A stretch of 42,189 nt of DNA, taken from contig CAMAZH010000022.1 in assembly GCA_945863035.1 (NCBI GenBank), positions 1 through 42,189 of the forward strand, written 5' to 3'. Under the pieces are notes generated by a model. That model searched no databases and was not told where the DNA came from. It saw only the letters and a program-made list of their open reading frames with translations. The position numbers and the translations under genes were made by a program. How positions within the stretch are numbered: position 1 is the first letter of the stretch; each line of letters starts with the position of its first letter. Positions 9,401 through 17,719 of the stretch are shown here, piece after piece. The stretch is from Chitinophaga pinensis. Lineage in GTDB: Bacteria; Bacteroidota; Bacteroidia; Bacteroidales; GCA-2748055.

Positions 9401-9746
9401 GGGCGCTAATAACCCCTTGTTGTTGATACGCGACGAAGAAATCATCCTTTACCCTGCCGACAAAATGCCAATCGGAATACACCTCAGAAGCAAAGAGCCC
9501 TTCACCCTGCATAGGATCGACCTAAAAAAAGGAGATGTCTTTTATACTTTTTCCGATGGCTATGTCGACCAATTTGGAGGGGTGGACGGCAAAAAGTTTA
9601 TGATGAAGCGTCTGAAGGAAATGCTGCTTTCAATCCATAAAGAGGACATGAAAAAGCAGGAAAAACTTCTGCACTCATCAATAATGGACTGGATGGGCGA
9701 ATTTTCACAGGTCGATGACATCCTTTTTATGGGAATCAAGATCTGA
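6492..9746 (+). CDS. Propeller/Y_Y_Y receptor with cytoplasmic SpoIIE (PP2C) phosphatase
   Basis: The 1084-residue protein is laid out like a hybrid one-component receptor. It has a signal peptide at about 1-26, and Reg_prop-type propeller blades to about 700 (NIWLALSKGISRIE, GNLWMGTLNEGVIKMN, VWFGGPEGIYRFD). A Y_Y_Y domain (~720-778) is followed by one membrane helix (~785-807) and a coiled coil (~808-845). The C-terminal SpoIIE/PP2C phosphatase spans ~850-1084. Metal-binding motifs are present: SGDFYW (Asp877), ADCTGHGVPGAF (Asp894), FSDGYVDQFGG and the terminal DDILFMG. No histidine kinase, receiver or HTH is fused, unlike the usual Bacteroidota hybrid systems. Such phosphatases commonly act on anti-sigma-antagonist proteins, but none is encoded nearby. 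It follows the caspase gene by 135 bp and may have its own promoter. Confidence 0.92.
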   Translation: MLRKKKKANFVLTLLGSILFHSFLFGQEAPGHAYFPLYNFSSKTYNAQEMNVAIARDNRGLMYFANTSGILEYDGIRWRLIKLINDRVPRSLATDKNGRIYVGSENEIGYLSPDSTGNMRYLSLMKHLPEGSEDFGVVWNVYAKDSSVVFQTYNSLLIWNGNEIIRIGSASRIHEFFLAGDSFYARIEGIGLTRFDGNTFNLVHEGSFFANKLVYGVIQLDTLKLLIATDTEGLFILDTDSGTPPDRALKPFKTEADNYLRSHTVFNAIKIRSDRISIGTWGGGIVVINLEGKIQNIVEKAYGLQDEIILDQMSDPSGNIWLALSKGISRIEILSPISFFNSQNGLEGTVQSIASFDERIYAATNVGVFYLDNITRSSIDSKLNEPIFRAIDNLTIECWDLLNFSHEGYNALLCVANDKVILFPGDHKQVKLMNGVAYDLYQSKLDPARVYVGLENGLTSLYYNKGKWIKEKNIEGITETVSSISEDHLGNLWMGTLNEGVIKMNVRSFRDKRINEVEIFKFGNDQGVPSGPTLISQISGRLIIGTSKGLYKFVSVHNIFEPDSSFGAVFSDGSHYIHRTSNQNNEKVWMVSFEQSRNKYQSGYLSYQSGNGYHFVYQPFARISESIQHSIFESGDGIVWFGGPEGIYRFDPKVNKSYNTVFHTLIRKVSLSNGDTLFGGTNYNNEGYTSLHQPSAIKPVLPYTQNSISFEFASLSGENESLQTYSYLLEGYDKKWSDWSGQSAKEYTNLNEGSYILRVKSKNIFGSEGTQATFSFTILSPWYRTTLAYMGYMVLLALLILSIVKIYTRNLRSIIQERTAEVVRQKNEIEIINKEITDSIHYASRIQSAILPPEDYLSSILSDYFILYMPRDIVSGDFYWMHSENDRLITVTADCTGHGVPGAFMSMLGTAFLNEIVIRHEEKSADAILNELRAYVIRSLRQTGKEGENQDGMDISICIYDLRNMKAQFAGANNPLLLIRDEEIILYPADKMPIGIHLRSKEPFTLHRIDLKKGDVFYTFSDGYVDQFGGVDGKKFMMKRLKEMLLSIHKEDMKKQEKLLHSSIMDWMGEFSQVDDILFMGIKI

Positions 9747-9878
9747 TATACTTTAAAACCGCTGTTCCTCAAATCCTTTTCACCACGCTTTTAAACAACA
9801 TTGTTCAAAAGGTTAAGCCTTCCCGCAGCACTATTCGTCTGAAGGGCGACACACAGCAGATTTTGCCTCATACAAAAG

Positions 9879-9918
9879 TTCCCCGGATTATACCTTTTCA
9901 GATACAGAATCCGGGGAA
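9879..9918 (-). terminator. Strong hairpin after the giant T9SS gene
   Basis: TTCCCCGGATT (9879-9889) and AATCCGGGGAA (9908-9918) are exact reverse complements around an 18-nt loop. On the minus strand the hairpin lies about 50 bp after the stop of the 2505-residue gene and is followed by AACTTTTG, a weak T-tract. It may serve both convergent genes (9746 and 9968). The remainder of 9747-9967 shows no gene. Confidence 0.5.
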
Positions 9919-9967
9919 TATTGTTCACAGCTGATCTAAAATCCATCTATCGGGAAAAACCCTTAGG

Positions 9968-12900
9968 CTAGGGTTGTATTACCAGCTTTCTGTAGCTAAC
10001 TTGTGTGTCGCTGCTTATCCTTAAAACATACACGCCCTCGCTGATGCCGCTAATATCAATGGTGGTGCGGAACTCGTCGGAGCTGACAGGATACTGGTAA
10101 TTCCTCAATACCTGACCTTTTGCATCAATCATTTCCACAGCAAGCTTGTGCAGACCTTTCCGGTTCAGTTCGAGAGTGAACTCTGTTTTCGCCGGGTTCG
10201 GATAAATCGCCAGGGATTTCAGACTCTCATTTTCAGATATTCCCGTAGTATTCTTAACAGTAGTACTCTGTCTGTTGGATCTCGAGGTGTTGTGGGTGCT
10301 GGCTTTTAAGGTTGAGCAACCTCCGTTGGGATTTTCAACTTCGATTTCATAATACAGTTCCTTTTCCAATAAAGCCCTGTCGTCGGTAAACGAGGTCAGA
10401 TCGCCCGGAATCCGACCTAAGGTTATCCATCCCTCCTCTTTCGAGTAACGCAGAATTTTATAGCTGCTGGATGCAAATCCCTCGTACTTGTCCCATATGA
10501 GGTTGACCCGGCCATTCAGCCCAACGTTTTGGGTAAGGTGAATCGTTTTATGCGACTCGCTTAACTCGGATTCATTGCCACAATCGTCCACTACGGATAT
10601 TTTATAGCGCCATGACCTGAGAGAAGGATCTGCCACCTCATCAGTGTACTCAGAAATTTCTTCAGCCGGCTGGGTGGCAATAAGTTGAAACAAGCCTTTC
10701 GACGAGCTTTCCCTGTAAATGTTGTAGAAAGCAGCATCAGACTGGTTCAGCTTTTCCCAAACCACAAGGTTCTTCCCTGAAATACTGTCGACCGTAACAA
10801 GGCAGATCGGGTTGGTTGCCGGGGGCTCCTCTCCAATCACAAAGCTGCTTACCCCGATGCATCCGGCATCATCTGTAACACTTACTTCATAACTGCCTTC
10901 AGTAAGCCCGGTGATGTCCTGCGAGGTTTGTCCCCCGGGTAACCAGGAATAGGAATACAAGGGAGTCCCACCACTGATCTGAATGTCAATAGAACCGTTT
11001 GCTTCGTTGTTGCAATTGACCCCTGTGAGATTGTTTAGGGATACTTTAGGCCCTCCCGAGTTGTTTACAATAACCGGGGTTACGATTGAGCAGCTTTTGT
11101 TGTCGGTAAGAGTAAGGGTATAAATTCCCGCCGAGAGATTTTGCGCAACAGGTCCCGAATTCCCATTCGACCACTGATAAGTGTAAGGCTTTGAACCTCC
11201 ACCAGCCAGAGCAATAGCTTTTCCATCCGAGCCGCTGCAACTTGCATCCTCAACGACTGTCGAAACATTTAGAAAAACTGGCTGTTCAATCCCAAAAGTT
11301 GCCGTAGCCAAACATCCTGTATTGTCGGTTACCAAAATATCGTAAATACCCGAGGCCAGATTTGCCAGATCTTCTGTAAGTTCCCCGTTAGACCACTGGA
11401 TACTGTAAGGTATTGTTCCCCCAGTAAGAGTAACATCCAGAGCTCCAGCCTTTTCGCCATAACAGGTATTGTGGGTAATCGATTTTAATGCAATCTTTGG
11501 ACCCGAAGCATCGGTGCTGATGTTAACCGACCCGACAGTGGAACATCCTGTTCCGTCCGTTACTGTGACATAATTTGCACCTGAAGTCAATTTCAATGCT
11601 GTCGCAAGGCTTTCCCCATTCGACCACACAAAACTATAAGGACCGGATCCGCCTGTAGCGGTAGCAACTGCGCTTCCATCACTCTGTCCGCAGGTTGAAG
11701 GACTCAGTTCGCTGGCTGATACAATAATCTTATCAGCTATTTCAAATGTTGCTGTGCTGATGCAATTGTCGATATTTTTCACCGTAACAGAATAACTCCC
11801 CTTGGGAAGATCACCAACACTGGCAGCATTGCTTCCGTTGGACCAGTGGTAGCTGAATGGCCCACTGCCGGCAGTCACATTTACCATGGCGGTACCGTTG
11901 TCGCTGCCACAATATGCTCCTTCTGTAATCACATCCAGAACCGGGGAGGGTTCAACAGAAATGGTTTTGGCAAGAGAATTGTTGCATCCGGCAAGCTGCG
12001 ATACAATTAAGTTTACGGATTTTGCGCCAGAGGTCGCAAACAAGTGCTTGATGCTACCGTTTGGTGCATTGAATGTTTCATCCGGGTTGAAGTCGTTGTC
12101 AAAGTCAAAGCTGAAATTTGAACCGTAGGCAACCTTAGTGATATTGTATGAAAATTCAGTGCTGTCGCCAAAGCATGACGAGGATGCAAAGAAATCGATC
12201 ACCGGTGTAACACAGGAAAATTCGGTTGCACCAATATCGGGCTTAATTGCATCACGCAGGTTTCCGAAGATATCCGTTGTCACAATAGCCAGAGGTGTTG
12301 CCGCTTTGTGCAATAGGGCCTGCTTCACTTGTAAATCGCTTGCGGAAGCAAACTCGGGGTTTACAGAAAGTGATTTGGCATCCATACTGTTAGCTGTGCG
12401 AAGAGCGGCAATGTTGGATCTCACACCTCCCCAGACTGCTAAATCTGTAGTTGAGTACAAGTTGTTGAAATCGGAGCCGTCAACTGCTGCAGGGGTGTTG
12501 ACATTATAGGCATAGCCCCCGTTTGAACAGGAGAAAATGTTGTTCCTGACAAAAACATTGTCGCCTCCCGAGAGGTAAAAAGCAGACTTATAAGCCGGTG
12601 TGCTATATGTGGTTGTAATGCTCACCGAATTATACACTACATTAAGGTATTGGCTTGAGTTTATGTGAATACCTGTTGCGGAAGAGTTGCCTGCGATCGA
12701 TACAAAATTATTGGAAATTACCCCTTGATTTACAAGGGTACCGTAGCAGTAATAAAAGGTTATACCAGTAGAAAGGTTTTCGGTGAAAATCTTATTTGCA
12801 GAAACGTTAGGTTTGGTATTGCAATTATAGAGATAAATACCTTCGTAGCCGTAGTTGTTACTATAGAGGTCGTTTTCCTTCACCTGTGGACTCTCGAAAC

Positions 12901-15900
12901 CGTCAAGTCGAATACCGTAACTCTTTTGGTTGTTGAATTTATTCCCTATGATTTCCAAACCTTGAGATTGGGTGGTACTGTTTCCATCAAGAAAAATACC
13001 AGTACTCCCGCTAAGGAAATTATTATTCTTTATAGCGATAGTATTAAGGACATTCCCATCGGGGGAGGAAATAGCAATGGAGGTTGCATTTATGTTTGAA
13101 CTTAAAACATTGTTCAGGATATTTACCTGGCTCACATTCCCGACTAAAGTTATAAGATTACTATTGACAGGATTGGTTCCTGCGATGGTGAGGTTCCTGA
13201 GCGTCAGGTAGTCGGTTCCAATTAGCCTGACAACAAAATTGGAAGATGCTGATCCGGAATTGTAGTTCAGGGTTACTTTGGTGGAATCGCCTTCCTCTGA
13301 CTGAAAGACGATTTTGTTAATCGCGCTGGCCCCGCTAATTTCCATGAGTTCCAGTTGATCAGTATATATTCCGGATCTCACATTAAAAGTTACCGGACCA
13401 GATACTCCTCTTTCGTTAAGAGCGGAAGCTGCCGCGCTGAAAGAGGCAAAGTCGGGTGAAGTACCCCCAATTGTAAAAGTTCCGGCAAAAGGTAACTGAC
13501 TGGGTACAAACTCATCCGCACCGATGTCGGGTGTAGCAATACTTCGGGACTCGCCATCAATATCAGTTGTAACCACCGCAACAGCAGAGCCCTTATTGTT
13601 AAGGTACGAGCTTGTTGTTCGCATGAGGGATGTGTAAACAGGGTTTACTGAAATCGAATTGGCCTCTTTTCCGCTTAGGGATCTGAAACTGATCAGATCG
13701 CGGCTTGGGGCGTTATAGTTGGCTAAAAAGTTACCCGTTGTGAAAAGGTTATTGAAATCGGAACCAGTGATGGCAGTGACAGAATTTGTTGTATATGCCC
13801 AGCCTCCTCCAAAGTTTGCAAAACTGTTGTTGCGCACATCGATATTTGAACCCGCGGTTACGGAGAAACCGGAACTGCCGTTAACATCAGTGCTTGTGAC
13901 CTTCGAGGAGTTAAAATAGACCCTCTGATAATTGCTGTTTTCAACAAGAATAGCTATTGAACCGCCTGTGCCTCCCGTCTCAACGGTGTTATTCGAAACC
14001 AAACCGGTTTTGGAGATGTTACCGCTGCAATACTGCAGGAAAATCCCATAACGCCCGGCTGGCAGGTTAACAGTATTCCGGTTTACCGTTATGTCGTTGC
14101 TGCAATAGGAAAGGAAAATTCCATTGAAATAGACATATGAGGTTGTATTAACAATGTTGTTCCTCTCAATTTTCGCTGCCTCATGGTACTTCAGATACAG
14201 TCCGTCGTAATACTGGCCTATAAAGCGGGTATTGAGTATCCGGGTTCCCACGCTCTGCGCTGACGGGGGACTTTCCATCCATATCCCAGATCTCCCTCCG
14301 GCCAGAAAAGAGTTCTCGACAAGAAGATCAGTTAAGGTAGCATTTCCTGAATAGATAATCGAGGTGTAATATTCGGCCCCGGTAGAACCGTTGCTGTTGA
14401 GCACACAGTTCTGAATGCTCAGCTTACGTATCCCTCCCCTTAAATTAAAAACCATGGAATAGGTTGGATTAAGGGCAGAAAAGGTTAGTTTACGAAAACT
14501 TATATAATCGGTACCGGAAAGCTGAACTATCTGGGGATTGTTTATGGTTGCCGTGAAAATGAGTTCTACTTTGCTGGAGTCGCCCGATTCGGACTGGAAA
14601 AGGATGTTGTTTACCAGTGAGGCACCGTTAATTTCATAAAAAGAGATCTGCTCATTGTAGATTCCGTTGCGCACATTAAAAACCACAGGGCCCGATACCC
14701 CCCGGGAGTTCAGGTCGCTGACCGCCGAGGAAAAGTCCGGGTAGCTGGGTGCCTCACCACCAATGGTATAGGTTCCTGCAGCCAGTGGAAATAAGGTAGG
14801 GATGAACTCATCGGCACCGATGTCGGGCGTGACGGGATTGCGGTTTTGACCATCGATATCGGTAAGGACCTCTGAAAGAGGGATCCCGGCATTATTGACA
14901 AACGAGCTCTGCGCATGCAGATCGACCTCAGAAAGGTATACCGGGTTAACCGAAATGGAATTAGCATCGAGCGGACTGGCAGCTGCCTGGTAGGAAGCCA
15001 GTGAACTGTGAGAAGTGCCGTTCCAAAAGGCCGGGTAAATGCCCGTTGAGTAAACATTGTTGTAGTTGGAGGCAAAATTCACCGTTGTGCCCTCGCTGTA
15101 AATGGCGTAGCCGTCACCGAAATTTGAAAAATTATTGTTCCGCAGATTGATGTTATTCGAGTTGGCTGAATTGTAAAACGCCCTTCCGTTGCCAAGATGT
15201 GAACTGCTTATGCGCACCGAGTTGTGATAAACATCCTGGTACTCGGAATTATGAAGGTAAATGCCCCATGCATTGGTAGACCCGCCAATGGCAACGAAAT
15301 TGTTTGCCACCAAGCCCCGTTTTGTGTTAATGGATTTGCAGGCATTGAGCAAAATCCCCCCCTCTGAGTTATTCGAGTTTACCCTGTTGGAAATAACCTT
15401 GATATCATCGGTGCAATCCTGAAGGTTAATGGCGTAATAATTTGTGGCGAGAGTGTTTGTAAATGAGTTGGACTGCACGTCGGGTGCTATGTGATAACGA
15501 AGGTAAATACTATTCGGATAACTGCCTCTCTGAGTAGAAAAATTGTTTTTTTGCACTATCAGACCGGTTGCTTTGGAAAGGGAGTTTGGGTTGTGGTAAA
15601 TACCATATCGTCCCGCAGAAAAAAGATTCCAGGTAAGGCTGAGGTTGTTAACATTGCTTTCATAAGAGTAGACAAGGGCGTCGCCGGTTGAACCGGAAGG
15701 CTGACCGTTCAGGATCGACGAGGTGATGGTATTGTTATGGGAGCTCCCCTCCAGAAGGAATATTCTCGAGTAGGTTGGGTTAAGGGCCGTGAAACTGAGT
15801 TTTCGGAATGTCACATAATCGGCCCCGGTAAATCGCACCAGATAGTTGTTTAAATTTCCCGAATTAAAGGAGAGCTCGACCTTGGTAGAATCGCCGCCCT

Positions 15901-17485
15901 CGGCCTGAAAAACAACCTGGGAAGAAGGACCGGTTCCCGCCACTGGACTTAGGACAAACTGCTCGTTATAGGTTCCATTTCGCACATTGAAGGTAACAGT
16001 CCCCGATATGCCATAGGTATTTATAACAGCTGCAGCTTCTGCAAAGCTGGAAAAAGTCGGCGAAGCACCCCCGATAGTATAGGTGCCGGCAGCAAGAGCT
16101 GAGCCGGTTCCTGTAAACTCATCGGCCCCTATGTCAAAGGCTGTTCGGGTTTGTCCATCCATGTCCTTGGTAATACCAAGATTAGTGCCTTTGTTGTCGA
16201 TCCGGAACGATCCCCCGTGAAGATTGGTTGCAGAAACAAAGACCGGGTTGAACGAGATGGAATTCGCGTCGTACAATGGCGACTGACCGGCTTTCAGTTG
16301 GGCAATATCCTCCCTTTTGCTGCCCCAGAAGGCAAGGAAGTTCCCATTGGAATAGTAATTGTTAAAATCAGAGAATTCAATAGCCGTGGGGGTCTTGATA
16401 TTATAGGCATAATTTTCGCCTGCATTGGAAAAAATATTGTTGCGAATATCGATGTTGGAACCCCCGGTTAGGTAAAACGCACCATAATCGCTAGTGGTTA
16501 CGGCTGTTATTTGCACCGAGTTGTGCCAGACGTTCTGGAAAGTTGAACCGTTGTAATGAATACCCGATGCATTGCCGCCTCCGGTAATGGCAATTGTGTT
16601 GTTTACGACAAGACCACGCGCAAGAGAATTCCCGTCGCACAAATACTGGTAGATGCCATAATGTCCACCGGGGAGGATAATGTTGTTATTTTCGACAAGC
16701 AGGGCGTTATCGCAATATTGCATATATATACCATGGCCTGCGTCGGATTTCAGTTGTATGCTGTTGGAGCTTACAACCGGAGCGTTTTGGCTCTCGAGGT
16801 GCATTCCATATAGGCGCTGATTTGAAAAGCTGTTGCCAGAAATCCGGGTTTCAGGTGTGAGGGTGGTTGAATTGACTCCCTCGAGATAAAGGCCATAATT
16901 ACTTCCCGAGAAAAAATTATTTCGCAGGTTAAGCTTGGTTATTGGTGCCCGATAGCTATAAACTAGTGAGTGCTCTGAATATCCCCCGGTTGAATTGAAT
17001 CCGATAACACGGCAATTCTCGATAATAAGGCTGGTAGCCGAACCGGCAATTTCAACGACCCTCCCGTAGCTGGCTCCCAGAGCTTGTATAGTAATCTTAC
17101 GCAACACAATATAATCGCTGCCGTTCAGAAGCAGTGTGTAATTGGATGCCGCCAAAGTAGCGTTGAAAGAAAGGACCACAAGGGAGGAGTCTCCAGTTGG
17201 AGACTGGAAAGTAATAGTGTTAGCTGCATTGGCTCCGGTAATTTCCGGGATGATAACCTGTTCGGTATAGGTGCCTGCAGCTACATTGAAAACCACGGGA
17301 CCACTTACACCCTGGGCAACCAGCGCATTTACCGCAGCAGTAAAGCTGGAATAATCGCCCCCCGTAGGATTGATTGTTTTTGTTCCCGATAATTGCGAAA
17401 AAGCAATACCAGGAAGCAGGCTGCAAAAAACTACAAGAAAAAGATAACCACAAATCTTTTTACTGATGCGGATAATGCTTGTCAT
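9968..17485 (-). CDS. Giant T9SS-exported beta-helix / SprB-repeat surface protein
   Basis: The 2505-residue protein starts with a signal peptide (residues 1-30). Four tandem modules of ~430 residues follow, ending at F457, F894, F1326 and F1756. Each opens with a variant of YTIGG-SP-F-SF and GVSGPVVFNVRNG-Y-EQ and closes with DIDGQ...PDIGADEF. Inside are Asn-rich right-handed beta-helix rungs (NNNF, NNIF, SNNTV). A PKD-like domain follows (~1760-1845), then five SprB repeats (~1850-2185; typical core Y-WSNG...GSY-VTVTD--GC) and a fibronectin-III-like region (~2190-2400). The T9SS type A sorting domain (~2410-2505) starts around AIYPNPAKTEF and ends KLVIQP. The architecture suggests a cell-surface adhesin or glycan-binding protein. 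No catalytic motif was recognised, although beta-helix folds also occur in polysaccharide lyases. Confidence 0.93.
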   Translation of the reverse strand: MTSIIRISKKICGYLFLVVFCSLLPGIAFSQLSGTKTINPTGGDYSSFTAAVNALVAQGVSGPVVFNVAAGTYTEQVIIPEITGANAANTITFQSPTGDSSLVVLSFNATLAASNYTLLLNGSDYIVLRKITIQALGASYGRVVEIAGSATSLIIENCRVIGFNSTGGYSEHSLVYSYRAPITKLNLRNNFFSGSNYGLYLEGVNSTTLTPETRISGNSFSNQRLYGMHLESQNAPVVSSNSIQLKSDAGHGIYMQYCDNALLVENNNIILPGGHYGIYQYLCDGNSLARGLVVNNTIAITGGGNASGIHYNGSTFQNVWHNSVQITAVTTSDYGAFYLTGGSNIDIRNNIFSNAGENYAYNIKTPTAIEFSDFNNYYSNGNFLAFWGSKREDIAQLKAGQSPLYDANSISFNPVFVSATNLHGGSFRIDNKGTNLGITKDMDGQTRTAFDIGADEFTGTGSALAAGTYTIGGASPTFSSFAEAAAVINTYGISGTVTFNVRNGTYNEQFVLSPVAGTGPSSQVVFQAEGGDSTKVELSFNSGNLNNYLVRFTGADYVTFRKLSFTALNPTYSRIFLLEGSSHNNTITSSILNGQPSGSTGDALVYSYESNVNNLSLTWNLFSAGRYGIYHNPNSLSKATGLIVQKNNFSTQRGSYPNSIYLRYHIAPDVQSNSFTNTLATNYYAINLQDCTDDIKVISNRVNSNNSEGGILLNACKSINTKRGLVANNFVAIGGSTNAWGIYLHNSEYQDVYHNSVRISSSHLGNGRAFYNSANSNNINLRNNNFSNFGDGYAIYSEGTTVNFASNYNNVYSTGIYPAFWNGTSHSSLASYQAAASPLDANSISVNPVYLSEVDLHAQSSFVNNAGIPLSEVLTDIDGQNRNPVTPDIGADEFIPTLFPLAAGTYTIGGEAPSYPDFSSAVSDLNSRGVSGPVVFNVRNGIYNEQISFYEINGASLVNNILFQSESGDSSKVELIFTATINNPQIVQLSGTDYISFRKLTFSALNPTYSMVFNLRGGIRKLSIQNCVLNSNGSTGAEYYTSIIYSGNATLTDLLVENSFLAGGRSGIWMESPPSAQSVGTRILNTRFIGQYYDGLYLKYHEAAKIERNNIVNTTSYVYFNGIFLSYCSNDITVNRNTVNLPAGRYGIFLQYCSGNISKTGLVSNNTVETGGTGGSIAILVENSNYQRVYFNSSKVTSTDVNGSSGFSVTAGSNIDVRNNSFANFGGGWAYTTNSVTAITGSDFNNLFTTGNFLANYNAPSRDLISFRSLSGKEANSISVNPVYTSLMRTTSSYLNNKGSAVAVVTTDIDGESRSIATPDIGADEFVPSQLPFAGTFTIGGTSPDFASFSAAASALNERGVSGPVTFNVRSGIYTDQLELMEISGASAINKIVFQSEEGDSTKVTLNYNSGSASSNFVVRLIGTDYLTLRNLTIAGTNPVNSNLITLVGNVSQVNILNNVLSSNINATSIAISSPDGNVLNTIAIKNNNFLSGSTGIFLDGNSTTQSQGLEIIGNKFNNQKSYGIRLDGFESPQVKENDLYSNNYGYEGIYLYNCNTKPNVSANKIFTENLSTGITFYYCYGTLVNQGVISNNFVSIAGNSSATGIHINSSQYLNVVYNSVSITTTYSTPAYKSAFYLSGGDNVFVRNNIFSCSNGGYAYNVNTPAAVDGSDFNNLYSTTDLAVWGGVRSNIAALRTANSMDAKSLSVNPEFASASDLQVKQALLHKAATPLAIVTTDIFGNLRDAIKPDIGATEFSCVTPVIDFFASSSCFGDSTEFSYNITKVAYGSNFSFDFDNDFNPDETFNAPNGSIKHLFATSGAKSVNLIVSQLAGCNNSLAKTISVEPSPVLDVITEGAYCGSDNGTAMVNVTAGSGPFSYHWSNGSNAASVGDLPKGSYSVTVKNIDNCISTATFEIADKIIVSASELSPSTCGQSDGSAVATATGGSGPYSFVWSNGESLATALKLTSGANYVTVTDGTGCSTVGSVNISTDASGPKIALKSITHNTCYGEKAGALDVTLTGGTIPYSIQWSNGELTEDLANLASGIYDILVTDNTGCLATATFGIEQPVFLNVSTVVEDASCSGSDGKAIALAGGGSKPYTYQWSNGNSGPVAQNLSAGIYTLTLTDNKSCSIVTPVIVNNSGGPKVSLNNLTGVNCNNEANGSIDIQISGGTPLYSYSWLPGGQTSQDITGLTEGSYEVSVTDDAGCIGVSSFVIGEEPPATNPICLVTVDSISGKNLVVWEKLNQSDAAFYNIYRESSSKGLFQLIATQPAEEISEYTDEVADPSLRSWRYKISVVDDCGNESELSESHKTIHLTQNVGLNGRVNLIWDKYEGFASSSYKILRYSKEEGWITLGRIPGDLTSFTDDRALLEKELYYEIEVENPNGGCSTLKASTHNTSRSNRQSTTVKNTTGISENESLKSLAIYPNPAKTEFTLELNRKGLHKLAVEMIDAKGQVLRNYQYPVSSDEFRTTIDISGISEGVYVLRISSDTQVSYRKLVIQP

Positions 17486-17719
17486 ATTAGTTTGTATTGA
17501 GTTGTATAATAATTATCGCAATTTAAATATTATTATAGTTACGCATCTTTTATTCTTATTTATTTTTATTAATCCACAAACTAAAGAGACTGAAGTGGAT
17601 TTTATTATCCACCAAATGTCAAAAAATCGTTATGGGGTCTGATGGATTACCTAAGAGATCAGTAGATTTTGAACGCCATGGTATAGGTCTATGCCTTTCG
17701 GCTTAAAATACATAAACAC

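Noticed and set aside
9968-17485. The repeat region as a CRISPR or satellite array
   Set aside because: The 1.3-kb period is in frame within one reading frame and the modules have diverged, as expected of protein domain duplication.
17595-17612. GTGGAT/ATCCAC hairpin between comM and the giant gene
   Set aside because: The 6-bp stem has no T-run on the minus strand, and AT-rich sequence makes such repeats likely by chance.
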